A DNA stretch of 45,338 nt from Candidatus Didemnitutus sp. (GCA_023701285.1 JAMPXH010000021.1:1-45338); one strand, 5' to 3'. Shown: positions 1-8,324, counted from the stretch's first letter. Notes: generated by a model not told the origin, from the letters alone. Numbers and translations: made by a program.

Positions 1-81
1 CGCTGGGACAGCGGCGACCACCCAATTTTCAGGAGCTCATCAGTCGGGGAATCGCGTCCAACTGCATGAGTCCGGCTGAGC
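1..81 (+). repeat. Dispersed intergenic repeat, copy 1 (left end cut by window edge)
   Basis: Three copies of this element occur in the window in the same orientation (also near 3,805 and 30,234). This copy opens with the hairpin CGCTG-gga-CAGCG, then GGCGACCACC, a variable 12-15 bp, and a well conserved core at 35-80 that starts GCTCATCAGTCGGG and ends CATGAGTCCGGCTGAG. The core has short inverted arms (CTCAT/ATGAG). It lies downstream of the tRNA-Ser gene, outside any gene. It looks like a REP-type or small non-autonomous element; no transposase is nearby. The left boundary is beyond the window. Confidence 0.75.
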
Positions 82-130
82 CGCTGGTCGGCAGGGCCGC
101 GGTGCAGGTGTCGCCGTCTTCCCGGACGGT

Positions 131-154
131 GGTCGCAGAGGCTTGGCTGCGACC
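131..154. other. Intergenic hairpin in the tRNA-Ser downstream region
   Basis: GGTCGCAG (131-138) and CTGCGACC (147-154) form a perfect 8-bp stem around an 8-nt loop. It sits between repeat copy 1 and the tRNA gene. The surrounding bases, CCGGACTC at 154-161 and TCGATTCC at 169-176, loosely resemble the reverse complement of the repeat core, so this may be a decayed inverted partner of copy 1. No T-run follows on either strand. Confidence 0.4.
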
Positions 155-188
155 GGACTCGATGGCGTCGATTCCGAATCCCGGCAGC

Positions 189-218
189 GACCCTTGCACT
201 GAATATACTGCAAGGGTC
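189..218 (-). terminator. Stem-loop just downstream of tRNA-Ser (3'-end structure)
   Basis: GACCCTTGCA (189-198) pairs perfectly with TGCAAGGGTC (209-218) across a 10-nt A/T-rich loop. It begins 20 nt past the encoded CCA of the minus-strand tRNA-Ser, where a terminator or 3'-processing hairpin is expected. There is no T-run after it, so it is not a classical intrinsic terminator. Confidence 0.5.
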
Positions 219-237
219 TCGCAAGTCGTTGATAGAA

Positions 238-327
238 TGGCGGAGAGAGAGGGATTCGAACCCTCGATAGAGTTTCCCCTATGCAGCTTTAGCAAAGCTG
301 TGCCTTCAGCCACTCGGCCATCTCTCC
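238..327 (-). tRNA. tRNA-Ser(GCT)
   Basis: Reading the minus strand, the acceptor GGAGAGA (327-321) pairs with TCTCTCC (248-242). The discriminator is G (241) and CCA is encoded at 240-238. The anticodon arm is CAGCT-TTGCTAA-AGCTG, which gives anticodon GCT and reads AGC/AGU serine codons. The T-arm contains GGTTCGAATCC. The variable arm is long (class II), as expected for serine, and the total length of 90 nt fits. The gene lies in the same direction as hpt, about 75 nt downstream of its stop. Confidence 0.95.
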
Positions 328-401
328 GGAACTAAGGCTTCCGAGCAAACGCGCACGGCAGGCGAGCGCAAGGCATTTTCCTTCGCGAAGCGCGGCAAAT
401 C

Positions 402-971
402 TCAGATCTTGCCGGCGTAGTATTTGGATTTCAGCACACCGATGCAGGGGATGTTGCGGTAGCGCTCGTTGAAATCCAAGCCGTAGCCGACGACGAACTC
501 GTTGGGAATCTCGAAGCCGACGTATTCGGCCTCGAAGGGGACGATGCGGCGCTCCTTTTTGTCCAGCAGCACGCAGGTGCGCACGGAGGCGGCCTGCTTG
601 GCGCGCAGCAGCTCGTGCACGGCGGAGAGGGTGTTGCCGGTGTCGAGGATGTCGTCGACCAGCAGCACGTGGTGGCCCTTGATGTCGAGCTTGAGGTTGT
701 CGACGATCACGGGCTTGCCGGTCGAGTGCGTGCCGGAGTGGTAGCTGGAGGCGCGGATGCAGTCCAGGCGCAGCGGGGAGCGGAGCTGGCGGAGGAGGTC
801 GGAGGTGAAGATGATGGCGCCGTTGACGATGGCGATGACCGTGAGATCCTTGCCGCGGTAGGCGCGGTTGATCTGCTCGGCGAGGGCGGCGACGCGCCGT
901 TTGATGGCCGTCTCGCTGACGAGGACGTGATCGAGGTGCTTGAGTTCCGGGACCGATTTTTTCTGCGCCAT
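402..971 (-). CDS. hpt: Hypoxanthine(-guanine) phosphoribosyltransferase
   Basis: This cytoplasmic purine-salvage enzyme transfers phosphoribose from PRPP to hypoxanthine or guanine. The 189-aa product has the PRPP-binding signature VLLVDDILDTGNTL and the family motif AIVNGAIIFTSDLL near the N-terminus; length matches the family. I chose the ATG at 971 (MAQKKSVPELK), because an upstream TTG at 1007 would add 12 residues with no family resemblance. It is divergent from the ABC ATPase gene, with a 120-bp gap that must hold both promoters. Nothing unusual is seen in the protein. Confidence 0.93.
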   Translation of the reverse strand: MAQKKSVPELKHLDHVLVSETAIKRRVAALAEQINRAYRGKDLTVIAIVNGAIIFTSDLLRQLRSPLRLDCIRASSYHSGTHSTGKPVIVDNLKLDIKGHHVLLVDDILDTGNTLSAVHELLRAKQAASVRTCVLLDKKERRIVPFEAEYVGFEIPNEFVVGYGLDFNERYRNIPCIGVLKSKYYAGKI

Positions 972-1091
972 GCCGCGGTTAAACACGCAATCGCCCCGGC
1001 TTGGCAACCTGTTACCGGCGAGGGCGGAAGCCTTTGTTTTTGACTTCGCCGCGGGCGGCCGGTTGCCTGCGGGGGACGCGCGCCTCTCCCG

Positions 1092-2168
1092 ATGATTTCA
1101 ATCCAGGTCAAGCAACTCACCAAGCGATTCGGCAATGTGGTGGCGCTGCACGGTCTCGACCTGACCATCCGCCCCGGCGAGCTGTTTTTCCTGCTCGGCC
1201 CGAGCGGTTGCGGCAAGACGACCCTGCTGCGCAGCCTCGCCGGTTTCTACATCCCCGAGGAAGGGCAGATCCTGTTCGGCACCGAGGACGTCACCCGGCT
1301 GGAGCCGCACAAGCGGAACACCGGCATGATGTTTCAGAGCTACGCGCTCTGGCCGCACATGACTGTGGCTGAAAACGTCGCCTTCGGCCTGCACGAGCGC
1401 AAGGTGCCCGCGGCGGAGGTGAAGAAACGCGTCGATGACGCGCTCTGCTCGGTGCGGATGGAAAAATACGCCGACCGCAAACCGAACATGCTCTCCGGCG
1501 GCCAGCAGCAGCGCATCGCGCTCGCCCGCGCCCTCGTCATCCGCCCGCGTTGTCTCCTGCTCGACGAGCCGCTGTCGAACCTCGACGCCAAGCTGCGCCT
1601 GGAGATGCGCACGGAGATCCGCCGCGTCTGCAAGGAGTTCAAACTCACGACGGTCTACGTCACGCACGACCAGAAGGAAGCCCTCTCCATCGCCGACCGC
1701 ATGGCGATCCTCGATCACGGCTACATCCTGCAGGTCGGTTCGCCGCGCGATGTCTACAAGCGCCCCACGCGCAAGATCGTGGCGAACTTCATCGGCGAGA
1801 CGGACTTCATCCCCGGCAAGGTGATCGGCATCGCGGCTGGTTTCGTGACGGTCGAGACGCCCGTGGGCCGCTTCGACGGCATCTTCGGCGAGCCCGAGCA
1901 CATCCCGGACGTCGGTGCCGAGGTCACTGTCTCGATCCGCCCGGAGTGCTGGGAGCTGCACCGCGACGCCGAATCGCGTAACGTCGTGCGCGGCCGCATC
2001 GGCGATTCCGTGTATCTCGGCGAGGTCGCCCAATACGATTTCGTGACCTCCAACAACGGCACGAAGCTGAAGATCTTCGAGCGCAACCCGCGCTTCGTCG
2101 ACGGCTCCGCGCGCGGCGAGCTCTACGCCACGGTCGCGCCGGAAGACGTGATCGTGCTCACCAACTGA
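1092..2168 (+). CDS. ABC transporter ATP-binding protein (PotA/FbpC/UgpC type)
   Basis: The 358-aa product is the ATPase subunit of a binding-protein-dependent importer. It shows Walker A GPSGCGKT (36-43), a Q-loop near 82 (MFQSYALWPHM), signature LSGGQQQR (134-141), Walker B LLLDEP (155-160) and the switch His192 in YVTHD. A C-terminal region from about 240 has the TOBE-like regulatory domain typical of the spermidine/iron/sugar subgroup (RPECWELH, GDSVYLGE). The substrate-binding protein gene starts 19 bp downstream, so the two form an operon. No permease is encoded on either side, so the transported solute cannot be assigned. The start is preceded by a C/T-rich tract, not a Shine-Dalgarno sequence. 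Confidence 0.92.
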   Translation: MISIQVKQLTKRFGNVVALHGLDLTIRPGELFFLLGPSGCGKTTLLRSLAGFYIPEEGQILFGTEDVTRLEPHKRNTGMMFQSYALWPHMTVAENVAFGLHERKVPAAEVKKRVDDALCSVRMEKYADRKPNMLSGGQQQRIALARALVIRPRCLLLDEPLSNLDAKLRLEMRTEIRRVCKEFKLTTVYVTHDQKEALSIADRMAILDHGYILQVGSPRDVYKRPTRKIVANFIGETDFIPGKVIGIAAGFVTVETPVGRFDGIFGEPEHIPDVGAEVTVSIRPECWELHRDAESRNVVRGRIGDSVYLGEVAQYDFVTSNNGTKLKIFERNPRFVDGSARGELYATVAPEDVIVLTN

Positions 2169-2187
2169 GCCCGCACCGGCGCCGACC

Positions 2188-3807
2188 ATGCAGCGGGCAC
2201 TGATTATCCTCTCGTTGATCACCGTGGTGGCGCTGCCGTTCGTGCTGCGCACCAAGGAGCACACCACCATCGGCAAGGCGGACGACACCGTCGTCATCAT
2301 CACGCCGCACAACGAGGCCATCCGCCACGAATACTCGCAGGGCTTCGCCGAGTGGTATCAGCGGCGCACCGGCCGCACCGTCACCATCGACTGGCGCGTC
2401 ATCGGCGGCACGAGCGAGATCACCCGCTTCCTCGAGTCGGAATACGTTTCCTCCTTCCAGCATCACTGGACGCAGACGCTGGACCGGCCGTGGAGCATCG
2501 ACGTGCAGGCGGCCTTCGCCAATCACCGGCTGCCGAAGGATGCCGCGCCCGAGGCGCGCGCCGCGCGTCAGGCCTTCCTGGAGTCGGACGTGAGCTGCGG
2601 CATCGACGTGTTCTTCGGCGGCGGCAGTTTCGACTTCATCCGGCAGGCGAACGCCGGCCGCATCGTCGACTCCGGGCTCATGCGCCGCCACCCCGAGTGG
2701 TTCAACGACCAGGTCATCCCCGCCGAGTTCACCGGCGAGCCCTACCTCGACAAGCAGGGGCGCTGGCTCGGCGCCGTGCTGAGCAGCTACGGCATGCTCT
2801 ACAATTTCGACTCGTTGCGCCGCCTCGGCATCGAGCAGCCTCCGCGGCAATGGGACGACATCACCGATCCGCGCTACGAGGGCGAGGTCGCGCTGTGCGA
2901 TCCCACCAAGAGCAGCTCGATCGCGAAGGCCTTCGAAAACGTCATCCAGCAGAACATGTATCGCGAGTGGGACCGCCTCGTCCGCGAGACCGGCCGCCCC
3001 CGCGCCGAACTGGAAAAGGAGGCGGTGCGCGCCGGCTGGGAGCGCGGCCTGCGCCTGCTCCAGCGCATCGGCGCCAACGCCCGCTATTTCACGGACTCCT
3101 CGCAGAAGCCGCCGATCGACGTTCTGCACGGCAACTCGGCCGTGGGCATGTGCATCGATTTCTACGGCCGTTACCAGGAGGAGAGCGCCAGCCAGCGCAG
3201 CGGCGAGAAGCGCCTCGGCTATTTTTCGCCTCCGGACGGCACGGTGCTCTCGCCGGACCCGATTGCGCTGCTCCGTGGCGCGCCGAATCGCGAGGTGGCC
3301 ATCGCGTTCATGGAATATGTGCTCTCGATGGACGGCCAGAAGCTGTGGAACTTCAAGGTCGGCACCGAGGGCGGCCCGGGGCGCTTCGCACTGCGCCGGC
3401 TGCCGATCCGCCGCGATTTCTACGCGCAGGAAGAGTGGAAGACGCTGCGCTCCGACCCCGAAGTCTCGCCGTATGCCGGCGACAATCCCCTCATCTACAA
3501 TCAGGCGTGGACCAGCGGCGACACCTTCCGCGCCATGGCTTTCGTCATCCGCGTGATGTGCCTCGACACGCACCCGGAACTCGTCGCCGCCTGGCGCGAG
3601 ATCATCAAGGCCGGCATGCCGGAAGACGCGCTCGCGGTGATGGGGGATCTCAGCTCGGTGAGCTACGACAACGTGCAGGGCCGCATCCGGCAGGCGCTGA
3701 CGTCGAAGAACAAGGTGGACGAGATCCGCATGGCCAACGAACTGGCGAACCAGTTCCGCCGCCAATACGACCGCGCTGCGGAGATGGCGCGGCAAAGCCG
3801 CCGTTGA
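2188..3807 (+). CDS. Extracellular solute-binding protein of an ABC importer (family 1-like)
   Basis: The 539-aa product is a periplasmic or membrane-tethered binding protein for the importer whose ATPase lies just upstream. The N-terminus has a hydrophobic segment (ALIILSLITVVALPFVL, about residues 4-20) without a clear cleavage site, so it may stay anchored. The body has the bilobal binding-protein pattern, with VVIITPHNEAI at the start, a central YGMLYNFDSLRRLGI and WDDITDPRYEGEVAL, resembling Fe3+/putrescine-type binding proteins. It is much longer than the usual 330-430 aa. The stop codon lies inside the hairpin of dispersed repeat copy 2, so the last residues may derive from the repeat. 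Solute unknown. Confidence 0.8.
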   Translation: MQRALIILSLITVVALPFVLRTKEHTTIGKADDTVVIITPHNEAIRHEYSQGFAEWYQRRTGRTVTIDWRVIGGTSEITRFLESEYVSSFQHHWTQTLDRPWSIDVQAAFANHRLPKDAAPEARAARQAFLESDVSCGIDVFFGGGSFDFIRQANAGRIVDSGLMRRHPEWFNDQVIPAEFTGEPYLDKQGRWLGAVLSSYGMLYNFDSLRRLGIEQPPRQWDDITDPRYEGEVALCDPTKSSSIAKAFENVIQQNMYREWDRLVRETGRPRAELEKEAVRAGWERGLRLLQRIGANARYFTDSSQKPPIDVLHGNSAVGMCIDFYGRYQEESASQRSGEKRLGYFSPPDGTVLSPDPIALLRGAPNREVAIAFMEYVLSMDGQKLWNFKVGTEGGPGRFALRRLPIRRDFYAQEEWKTLRSDPEVSPYAGDNPLIYNQAWTSGDTFRAMAFVIRVMCLDTHPELVAAWREIIKAGMPEDALAVMGDLSSVSYDNVQGRIRQALTSKNKVDEIRMANELANQFRRQYDRAAEMARQSRR

Positions 3808-3877
3808 GACAGTGGCGACCACCAATTGTAGGGAGCTCATCAGTCGGGAATCGCGTTCAACGGCATGAGTCCGGCTG
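3794..3877 (+). repeat. Dispersed intergenic repeat, copy 2
   Basis: This is the same element as at the window start and near 30,234. The hairpin arms are degenerate here (GCCGCCGTTG and CAGTGGCGAC), and the left arm lies inside the last codons of the substrate-binding protein gene. GGCGACCACC then follows at 3814, and the core at 3835-3877 runs GCTCATCAGTCGGGAATCGC through GCATGAGTCCGGCTG. About 70 bp further on is a related hairpin (3950-3968). Confidence 0.75.
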
Positions 3878-3949
3878 CGGCGTTTGGGAACCTCCCGGCG
3901 CCCAATGAGGCGACGGCCGTAGCTCTCGAAAGCTGGCGCGCACGTGTGT

Positions 3950-3968
3950 GGCGGTCGGGACGACCGCC
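3950..3968. terminator. Strong hairpin between convergent genes (substrate-binding protein / rpe)
   Basis: GGCGGTCG (3950-3957) and CGACCGCC (3961-3968) form a perfect 8-bp stem with a GGA loop, 32 bp beyond the rpe stop. A smaller GTGG...CCAC stem sits at 3985-3998. Neither has a T-run. The sequence resembles the hairpin at 30,210-30,233 near repeat copy 3, so it may belong to the repeat family as well as ending the rpe transcript. Confidence 0.45.
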
Positions 3969-4000
3969 GCTACCTTTCGCTTCGGTGGCTCCAGCCACGC

Positions 4001-4657
4001 TTACCAACCGGCGATCGTGCGGGCGAACGCGGCGCGATCCGGCGCCTTGAAGAAGGCCGTGCCGGCGACGAAGGTGTCGGCTCCGGCGGCATGGCATTCC
4101 TTGCCGGTGTTGAGGTCGACGCCGCCGTCGACCTCGAGGCGGAAGGAGAGCTGCTGTTCGCGGCGCCACTGGTCGATGAGCGCGATCTTCGCGAGCATGT
4201 CGCGGCGGAAGGACTGGCCGCCGAAGCCCGGTTGCACGGTCATCACGAGCACGAGGTCGACTTGGGCGAGGAAAGGACGGATCGCCGCGGCTGGTGTGCC
4301 GGGATTGAGCACGAGGCCATTTTGCACGCCGAGTTCGCGGATGCGCGCGAGCGTCGCAGCATGGTCGTAGGCGGGCTCGATGTGGATGCTGATCAGATCG
4401 GCGCCGGCCTTGGCGAAGGCCTCGATGTAGCGATGGGGCTCGCTGAGCATCAGGTGCGTGTCGAAGAAAGTCTTCAACCCCGCGCGGCGCAGGGCGGCGA
4501 GCGTCTCGGGGCCGAAAGTGAGGTTCGGCACGAAGTGGCCGTCCATCAGGTCGAGATGCAGCCAAGGCGCGCCGGCGATGGCGGCGGCGCGGGCGCTGTC
4601 GCCGAGGGCGGCGTGGTCACCGGCAAGCAGGGAAGGGGCGAGGATCGGCGCGTGCAT
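4001..4657 (-). CDS. rpe: Ribulose-phosphate 3-epimerase
   Basis: This cytoplasmic (beta/alpha)8 enzyme interconverts ribulose 5-phosphate and xylulose 5-phosphate in the pentose phosphate pathway. The 218-aa product has the metal site motifs LHLDLMDGHFVPN (His34, Asp36) and DTHLM (His68), the loop VQPGFGGQSF and LEVDGGV near the C-terminus, with the phosphate-binding GADTFVAGTAFF. I chose the ATG at 4657 (MHAPILAPSLLAGD), because a TTG at 4693 would add 12 unlike residues. It is the last gene of the minus-strand run rpmF-plsX-fabH-bamD-lptE, about 50 bp after lptE. Confidence 0.93.
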   Translation of the reverse strand: MHAPILAPSLLAGDHAALGDSARAAAIAGAPWLHLDLMDGHFVPNLTFGPETLAALRRAGLKTFFDTHLMLSEPHRYIEAFAKAGADLISIHIEPAYDHAATLARIRELGVQNGLVLNPGTPAAAIRPFLAQVDLVLVMTVQPGFGGQSFRRDMLAKIALIDQWRREQQLSFRLEVDGGVDLNTGKECHAAGADTFVAGTAFFKAPDRAAFARTIAGW

Positions 4658-4708
4658 CGCGCTCGAATCAACGGAATCCGGGCGCGCGGGCAATCCGCGA
4701 AATCCGTC

Positions 4709-5233
4709 TCACCACGGTTCGAGGACCGTGCGGACGGCATCGTCCGCGAGCTTCTGCGCGAGCAGCGCGAGCGTCTGGTATTCGGCTTGGATCTGGCCGC
4801 TGTCGGCGAAGACGCCGCGCTGGGCGGAGAGGGGGCGCGCGGTGAAGACCGGCTTCTGCGTGCGATTGTCGACGAGGTCGGCCCGGGCGCGCAGCGTGAC
4901 GTCGAAGCGGCGGGCGAGCCCGGTGTCGTCGGGGCGCACGACGGCGACGTCGCGGCGGTAATCTTGCAGCGTGAGCGTCAGGGTGACGTCGGCGTCCTCG
5001 CTGGCGTTCACGAGGCGGACGCGGCCGTCCTTGAGGAAGGCTTCGCGCACCTGTGTGGTGACGAGCGCCTGGGCCTGCGGGACGAGCACTTCACTCTGCA
5101 CCACGGCGACGTGCAGGGTGGCGAAGCCGGGCTGGGCGGAGGAGCCGAGGCGGTAATGCGTGCAGGACGCGAGGCCGGCGCACAGCGCGAGCAGGCCGAG
5201 CAGCAGTCCGGAAGGGAGAAGGCGGGAGCGCAC
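4709..5233 (-). CDS. lptE: LptE-like LPS-assembly lipoprotein
   Basis: The 174-aa product has a lipoprotein signal ending in the lipobox LASC (Cys near residue 24) followed by THYRLGSSA, the usual LptE-family start after the lipid cysteine. The middle carries the expected pattern of strands (VALVTTQVREAFLKDGRVRLV, then DADVTLTLTLQDYRRDVAV). Family role: outer-membrane partner of LptD in inserting lipopolysaccharide. The start is GTG at 5233, only 5 bp after the bamD stop, so the two are co-translated or co-transcribed. LptE sequences are poorly conserved and the assignment rests on lipobox, size and the bamD neighbour. Confidence 0.72.
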   Translation of the reverse strand: MRSRLLPSGLLLGLLALCAGLASCTHYRLGSSAQPGFATLHVAVVQSEVLVPQAQALVTTQVREAFLKDGRVRLVNASEDADVTLTLTLQDYRRDVAVVRPDDTGLARRFDVTLRARADLVDNRTQKPVFTARPLSAQRGVFADSGQIQAEYQTLALLAQKLADDAVRTVLEPW

Positions 5234-5238
5234 CGGAG

Positions 5239-6288
5239 TTAGAACAGCCAGAAGCGCTTCTTGCGCTTGGGTTGCTCGGACTTGGGCGCATCGGGAACGC
5301 CGGGAGGATTCTGGCCGGCGAGGCGGGCATCGACGTCGGCGAGCATCACGCGGGCGCGCTCGGCCACGGGCGAGTCGGGATAGGTGGTGATGGCCTCGTT
5401 GTAGAAGACGCGGGCGGCTTTGTAGTTCCGGCGGTGTTTGTAGTAGTAATCCGCCATGAGCATCTTGCTCTGGGCGAGCATGGTCTTCATCTCGGCGCGG
5501 CCCTTCTCGGCGCTGCCGGCGCCGGCGTCACCGGGGAATTGGATGAGATAATCCTCGAAGTAGGTGATGGATGACTTGGTGGAGGCCTGGTCGTAATACG
5601 GGCCGTCGACGAGCGAGGCGTGGGTCTGCGCGAGCTTCAGGTAGGCGTCGGGCGTGAGGAGATTCTGCGGGTAGCTGTTGATCATGCGGTCGAGGGCGTC
5701 GATGGCCTCTTCCGTGGACTTCAGCTTCTGGTGGCCGCGCGCGATGTTCATGAGCGAGAGCGGCGCGTAGTCGCTGTAGGGGGCGTTGGCGACGATCTGC
5801 TCGAAATACTCGATGGCGCGCTCGCGGTTCTTCAGGCCGGGGATCATGCCCCACATGTAGGAGCGGGAGCCGTCGAGCAGGAGCGAGGCGATGCGGTATT
5901 GCTCGGCGATGACCTGGGAGAACTTCTCGCTGTTCGGGTAGCGCTGGAGCATGTTCTGGTAGGCTTCGAAGGCCTTGTAATACTCCTTGCGCTGCATGCG
6001 GATCATGCCGGTGCGGTAAAGGGCCTCGGCGGCGTAGACGGAATTCGGGTAGCGGTCGGCGACGCGCTTGTATTGCTTCAGGGCCTTGCGGACGCCGCCG
6101 TTCTCCTCGGCGCTGCGCGCCTCGTTCATCAGTTCGAGGGCGTTGCGCGCTTCGTCGCCGACGAGGCCGGCGAGGGCGCCGCCTTCGATGCGCCAGCCCT
6201 GGCCGGGCGTCCAGACGAGTTCGGCGTGCAGGCGCGCGGTGCCCGCGAGGGCGAGAATCAGGGCAAGAAAGAGGGCGAAGGGGCGCAT
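5239..6288 (-). CDS. bamD: BamD-like outer membrane assembly TPR protein
   Basis: The 349-aa exported protein starts with a cleavable signal (ALFLALILALAGTARLHA). A series of TPR-like helix pairs follows, for example AEALYRTGMIRMQRKEYYKAF and FEAYQNMLQRYPNSEKFSQV, the pattern of the BamD/ComL family that helps the BamA complex insert beta-barrel proteins. It is longer than E. coli BamD (about 245 aa) and has no clear lipobox, so it may be a related tol-pal/YbgF-like TPR protein. The tail is strongly basic (KSEQPKRKKRFWLF). It is packed between fabH (8-bp gap) and lptE (5-bp gap). The leader just before ATG is CTCCTCTC, pyrimidine-rich. Confidence 0.75.
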   Translation of the reverse strand: MRPFALFLALILALAGTARLHAELVWTPGQGWRIEGGALAGLVGDEARNALELMNEARSAEENGGVRKALKQYKRVADRYPNSVYAAEALYRTGMIRMQRKEYYKAFEAYQNMLQRYPNSEKFSQVIAEQYRIASLLLDGSRSYMWGMIPGLKNRERAIEYFEQIVANAPYSDYAPLSLMNIARGHQKLKSTEEAIDALDRMINSYPQNLLTPDAYLKLAQTHASLVDGPYYDQASTKSSITYFEDYLIQFPGDAGAGSAEKGRAEMKTMLAQSKMLMADYYYKHRRNYKAARVFYNEAITTYPDSPVAERARVMLADVDARLAGQNPPGVPDAPKSEQPKRKKRFWLF

Positions 6289-6296
6289 GAGAGGAG

Positions 6297-7283
6297 TTAC
6301 CAGCGAATGAGGGTGGAACCGTAGGTGAAGCCGGCGCCGAAGGCAACCAGCAGCGTGTAGTCGCCGGGCTTGATGCGGCCGGCGCGGCGCGCTTCGTCGA
6401 GGGCGATCGGGATCGAGGCGGACGAGGTGTTGCCGAAGCGGTCGATGTTCACGTAGAAGCGCTCCAGCGGCACACCGAGGTTGCCGGCCAGGGCCTCGAC
6501 GATGCGCACGTTCGCCTGATGGGGGATCACGAGGTTGATTTGGTCAAACGTGAGGTGGTGTTGTTCCACCATTTCACGGGCGACGGTCTCCATGACGCGC
6601 ACGGCGTTCTTGAAGATTTCCTTGCCCTTCATGCGGAGGAACTGGCTCTTCTCGGCGACGGTCTTGGCCGAGGAGGGGCAGCGGGAGCCGCCGGCGGGGA
6701 TGTAGAGGTATTCGGCCAGCTCGCCGTCGGCGCCGAGGTCGGAGCCGATGATGCCGATGCCGTCCTGGTCGACTTTCTTCAGCACGGCGGCCCCGGCACC
6801 GTCGCCGAAGAGCACGCAGGTGGTGCGGTCGGACCAGTCGACGATGGAGGAGAGTTTCTCCGCGCCGATGATGAGGGCGCACTTGTAGCGGCCGGTGAGG
6901 AGCTGGCCGTAGGCGATCTCAAGGGCGTAGACGAAGCCGGAGCAGGCGGCGGCAATGTCGAAGGCGGTGGCGTGCGGCGGGATGCCGAGCTTGTGCTGGA
7001 CGACGCAGGCGGTCGAGGGCAGCGGGTAGTCCGGCGTCGCGGTGGCGACGATGAGCAGGTCGACCTCGGAGGCGGAGATGTTGGCGTCCTTGAGCGCGGC
7101 GGCGGCGGCCTTGAGGGCGAGGTCGGAGGTCGCTTCGTCGGGGCCGGCGATGTGCCGCTCGCTGATGCCCGAGCGGGTGCGGATCCACTCGTCGGAGGTA
7201 TCGACCATCTTGCAGAGGTCGGCGTTGGTGAGGATGCGTTCGGGCGTGTAGGCGCCGACTCCGGCGATGATCACGGAGGCCAT
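6297..7283 (-). CDS. fabH: 3-oxoacyl-[ACP] synthase III
   Basis: KAS III condenses acetyl-CoA with malonyl-ACP to begin fatty acid synthesis in the cytoplasm. The 328-aa product has the full catalytic triad: Cys114 in AAACSGFVYAL, His255 in VIPHQANVR and Asn285 in RFGNTSSAS, plus the glycine-rich end FGAGFTYGSTLIRW. Length is normal. It follows plsX by 12 bp, the common plsX-fabH pairing. The ATG is preceded by CCCTCCCTTTTT, a C/T tract with no Shine-Dalgarno. Confidence 0.96.
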   Translation of the reverse strand: MASVIIAGVGAYTPERILTNADLCKMVDTSDEWIRTRSGISERHIAGPDEATSDLALKAAAAALKDANISASEVDLLIVATATPDYPLPSTACVVQHKLGIPPHATAFDIAAACSGFVYALEIAYGQLLTGRYKCALIIGAEKLSSIVDWSDRTTCVLFGDGAGAAVLKKVDQDGIGIIGSDLGADGELAEYLYIPAGGSRCPSSAKTVAEKSQFLRMKGKEIFKNAVRVMETVAREMVEQHHLTFDQINLVIPHQANVRIVEALAGNLGVPLERFYVNIDRFGNTSSASIPIALDEARRAGRIKPGDYTLLVAFGAGFTYGSTLIRW

Positions 7284-7295
7284 AAAAAGGGAGGG

Positions 7296-8324
7296 CTAGT
7301 TGTTCGCTGCGGGGGCGGGCGCCGGGGCCTGCGTGAGTGCGTTGGCTTGGGCGATGTCGTCCTCGATGCGATGATTAAGGTCGTGGCGGATGATCTTGCC
7401 GGCGGCGCGGATGGCGCTGGCCCAGGCGTGACGGTTGCTCGAACCGTGGGCCTTCAGGATGTTGCCGCGCACGCCGAGCAGGGGCGCACCGCCGTAGCGG
7501 TCGGGATTCATGCGGCTCTTGAGCGAGTCGAAGGCGCCTTTGGCGAGCAGCGCGCCGGCCATGCGCAGAGGGCTGGCCTTGAGCTCGTCCTTGAGCATGC
7601 CGGTGATGAATTTGGCGAGCGATTCCCAGGTCTTGAGCAGGGTGTTGCCGACGAATCCGTCGCACACGACCACGTCGACGTGGTTGCGGAAAACCTGGAA
7701 GCCTTCGATCGGGCCGACGTAGGTGATGACGCCGTTGATCTTCTTCAACAGCTCGTGCGTCTCGGCGATGAGGGCGTTGCCCTTGCCTTCCTCGGTGCCG
7801 ATGGTGAGCAAGCCGACACGCGGGGACTCGAGCCCGAGGATGACGCGGGCGTAGTCGGAGCCGAGGATGGCGTTGTGCATCAGGTGCGCGGGCTCGGCTT
7901 GGGGATTGGCGCCGGCATCGATCAGGACAAAGTGGCCGCCTTCGCGCGGGATGACGGCGGCGAGGGCAGGGCGGGCGACGCCGGCCATGGTGCGCAGGCG
8001 CAGGGTGCCGCCGGCCATGAGCGCGCCGGTGTTGCCGGAGCTGACGGCGACGCGGGCCTCGCCGGTCTTCACCAGCTCGAGCGCGCGGACCATGGAGGCA
8101 TCCTTCTTGGTCTTGAGCGCCTTGAGCGGCTTGTCGTCCATCGTGATCACCTCGCTGGCGTGCACGACGGAAAGCCGCGGGTTGCCTTGCAAGCCCGCGG
8201 CGGAGAGGAGCGGAGTCAGCGCTTCCAGCTGGCCCACCAGCACGATGGGTGCGAGGTCGGCGTCCTCTTGGAGGACGAGTTGCACCGCGGCGACGACTTC
8301 GGCGGGACCGAGGTCACCGCCCAT
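7296..8324 (-). CDS. plsX: Phosphate acyltransferase PlsX (true start upstream, no canonical start codon)
   Basis: PlsX makes acyl-phosphate from acyl-ACP for phospholipid synthesis. The product carries family features such as MGGDLGPAEVV at its start, SSGNTGALMAGG, LIDAGANPQ and FVGNTLLKTWE. The first in-frame ATG (8324) is the Met inside the conserved IAVDAMGGD strand, and the in-frame codons before it still read A-R-I-A-V-D-A. The true start must therefore lie upstream, yet there is no ATG, GTG or TTG in frame back to the rpmF stop. The ATC at 8339 or at 8381 would have to serve, or there is a base-calling indel. A TTG at 8407 overlaps the rpmF stop but is out of frame. Coordinates given are a minimum. 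Confidence 0.88.
   Translation of the reverse strand: MGGDLGPAEVVAAVQLVLQEDADLAPIVLVGQLEALTPLLSAAGLQGNPRLSVVHASEVITMDDKPLKALKTKKDASMVRALELVKTGEARVAVSSGNTGALMAGGTLRLRTMAGVARPALAAVIPREGGHFVLIDAGANPQAEPAHLMHNAILGSDYARVILGLESPRVGLLTIGTEEGKGNALIAETHELLKKINGVITYVGPIEGFQVFRNHVDVVVCDGFVGNTLLKTWESLAKFITGMLKDELKASPLRMAGALLAKGAFDSLKSRMNPDRYGGAPLLGVRGNILKAHGSSNRHAWASAIRAAGKIIRHDLNHRIEDDIAQANALTQAPAPAPAANN

Noticed and set aside
238-327. tRNA-Ser as a genomic-island integration site
   Set aside because: No integrase and no duplicated tRNA 3' end were found, and the nearby genes are housekeeping genes.
66-335. Small plus-strand open frame over the tRNA-Ser region
   Set aside because: It overlaps the tRNA and the dispersed repeat, and its translation reflects those elements.
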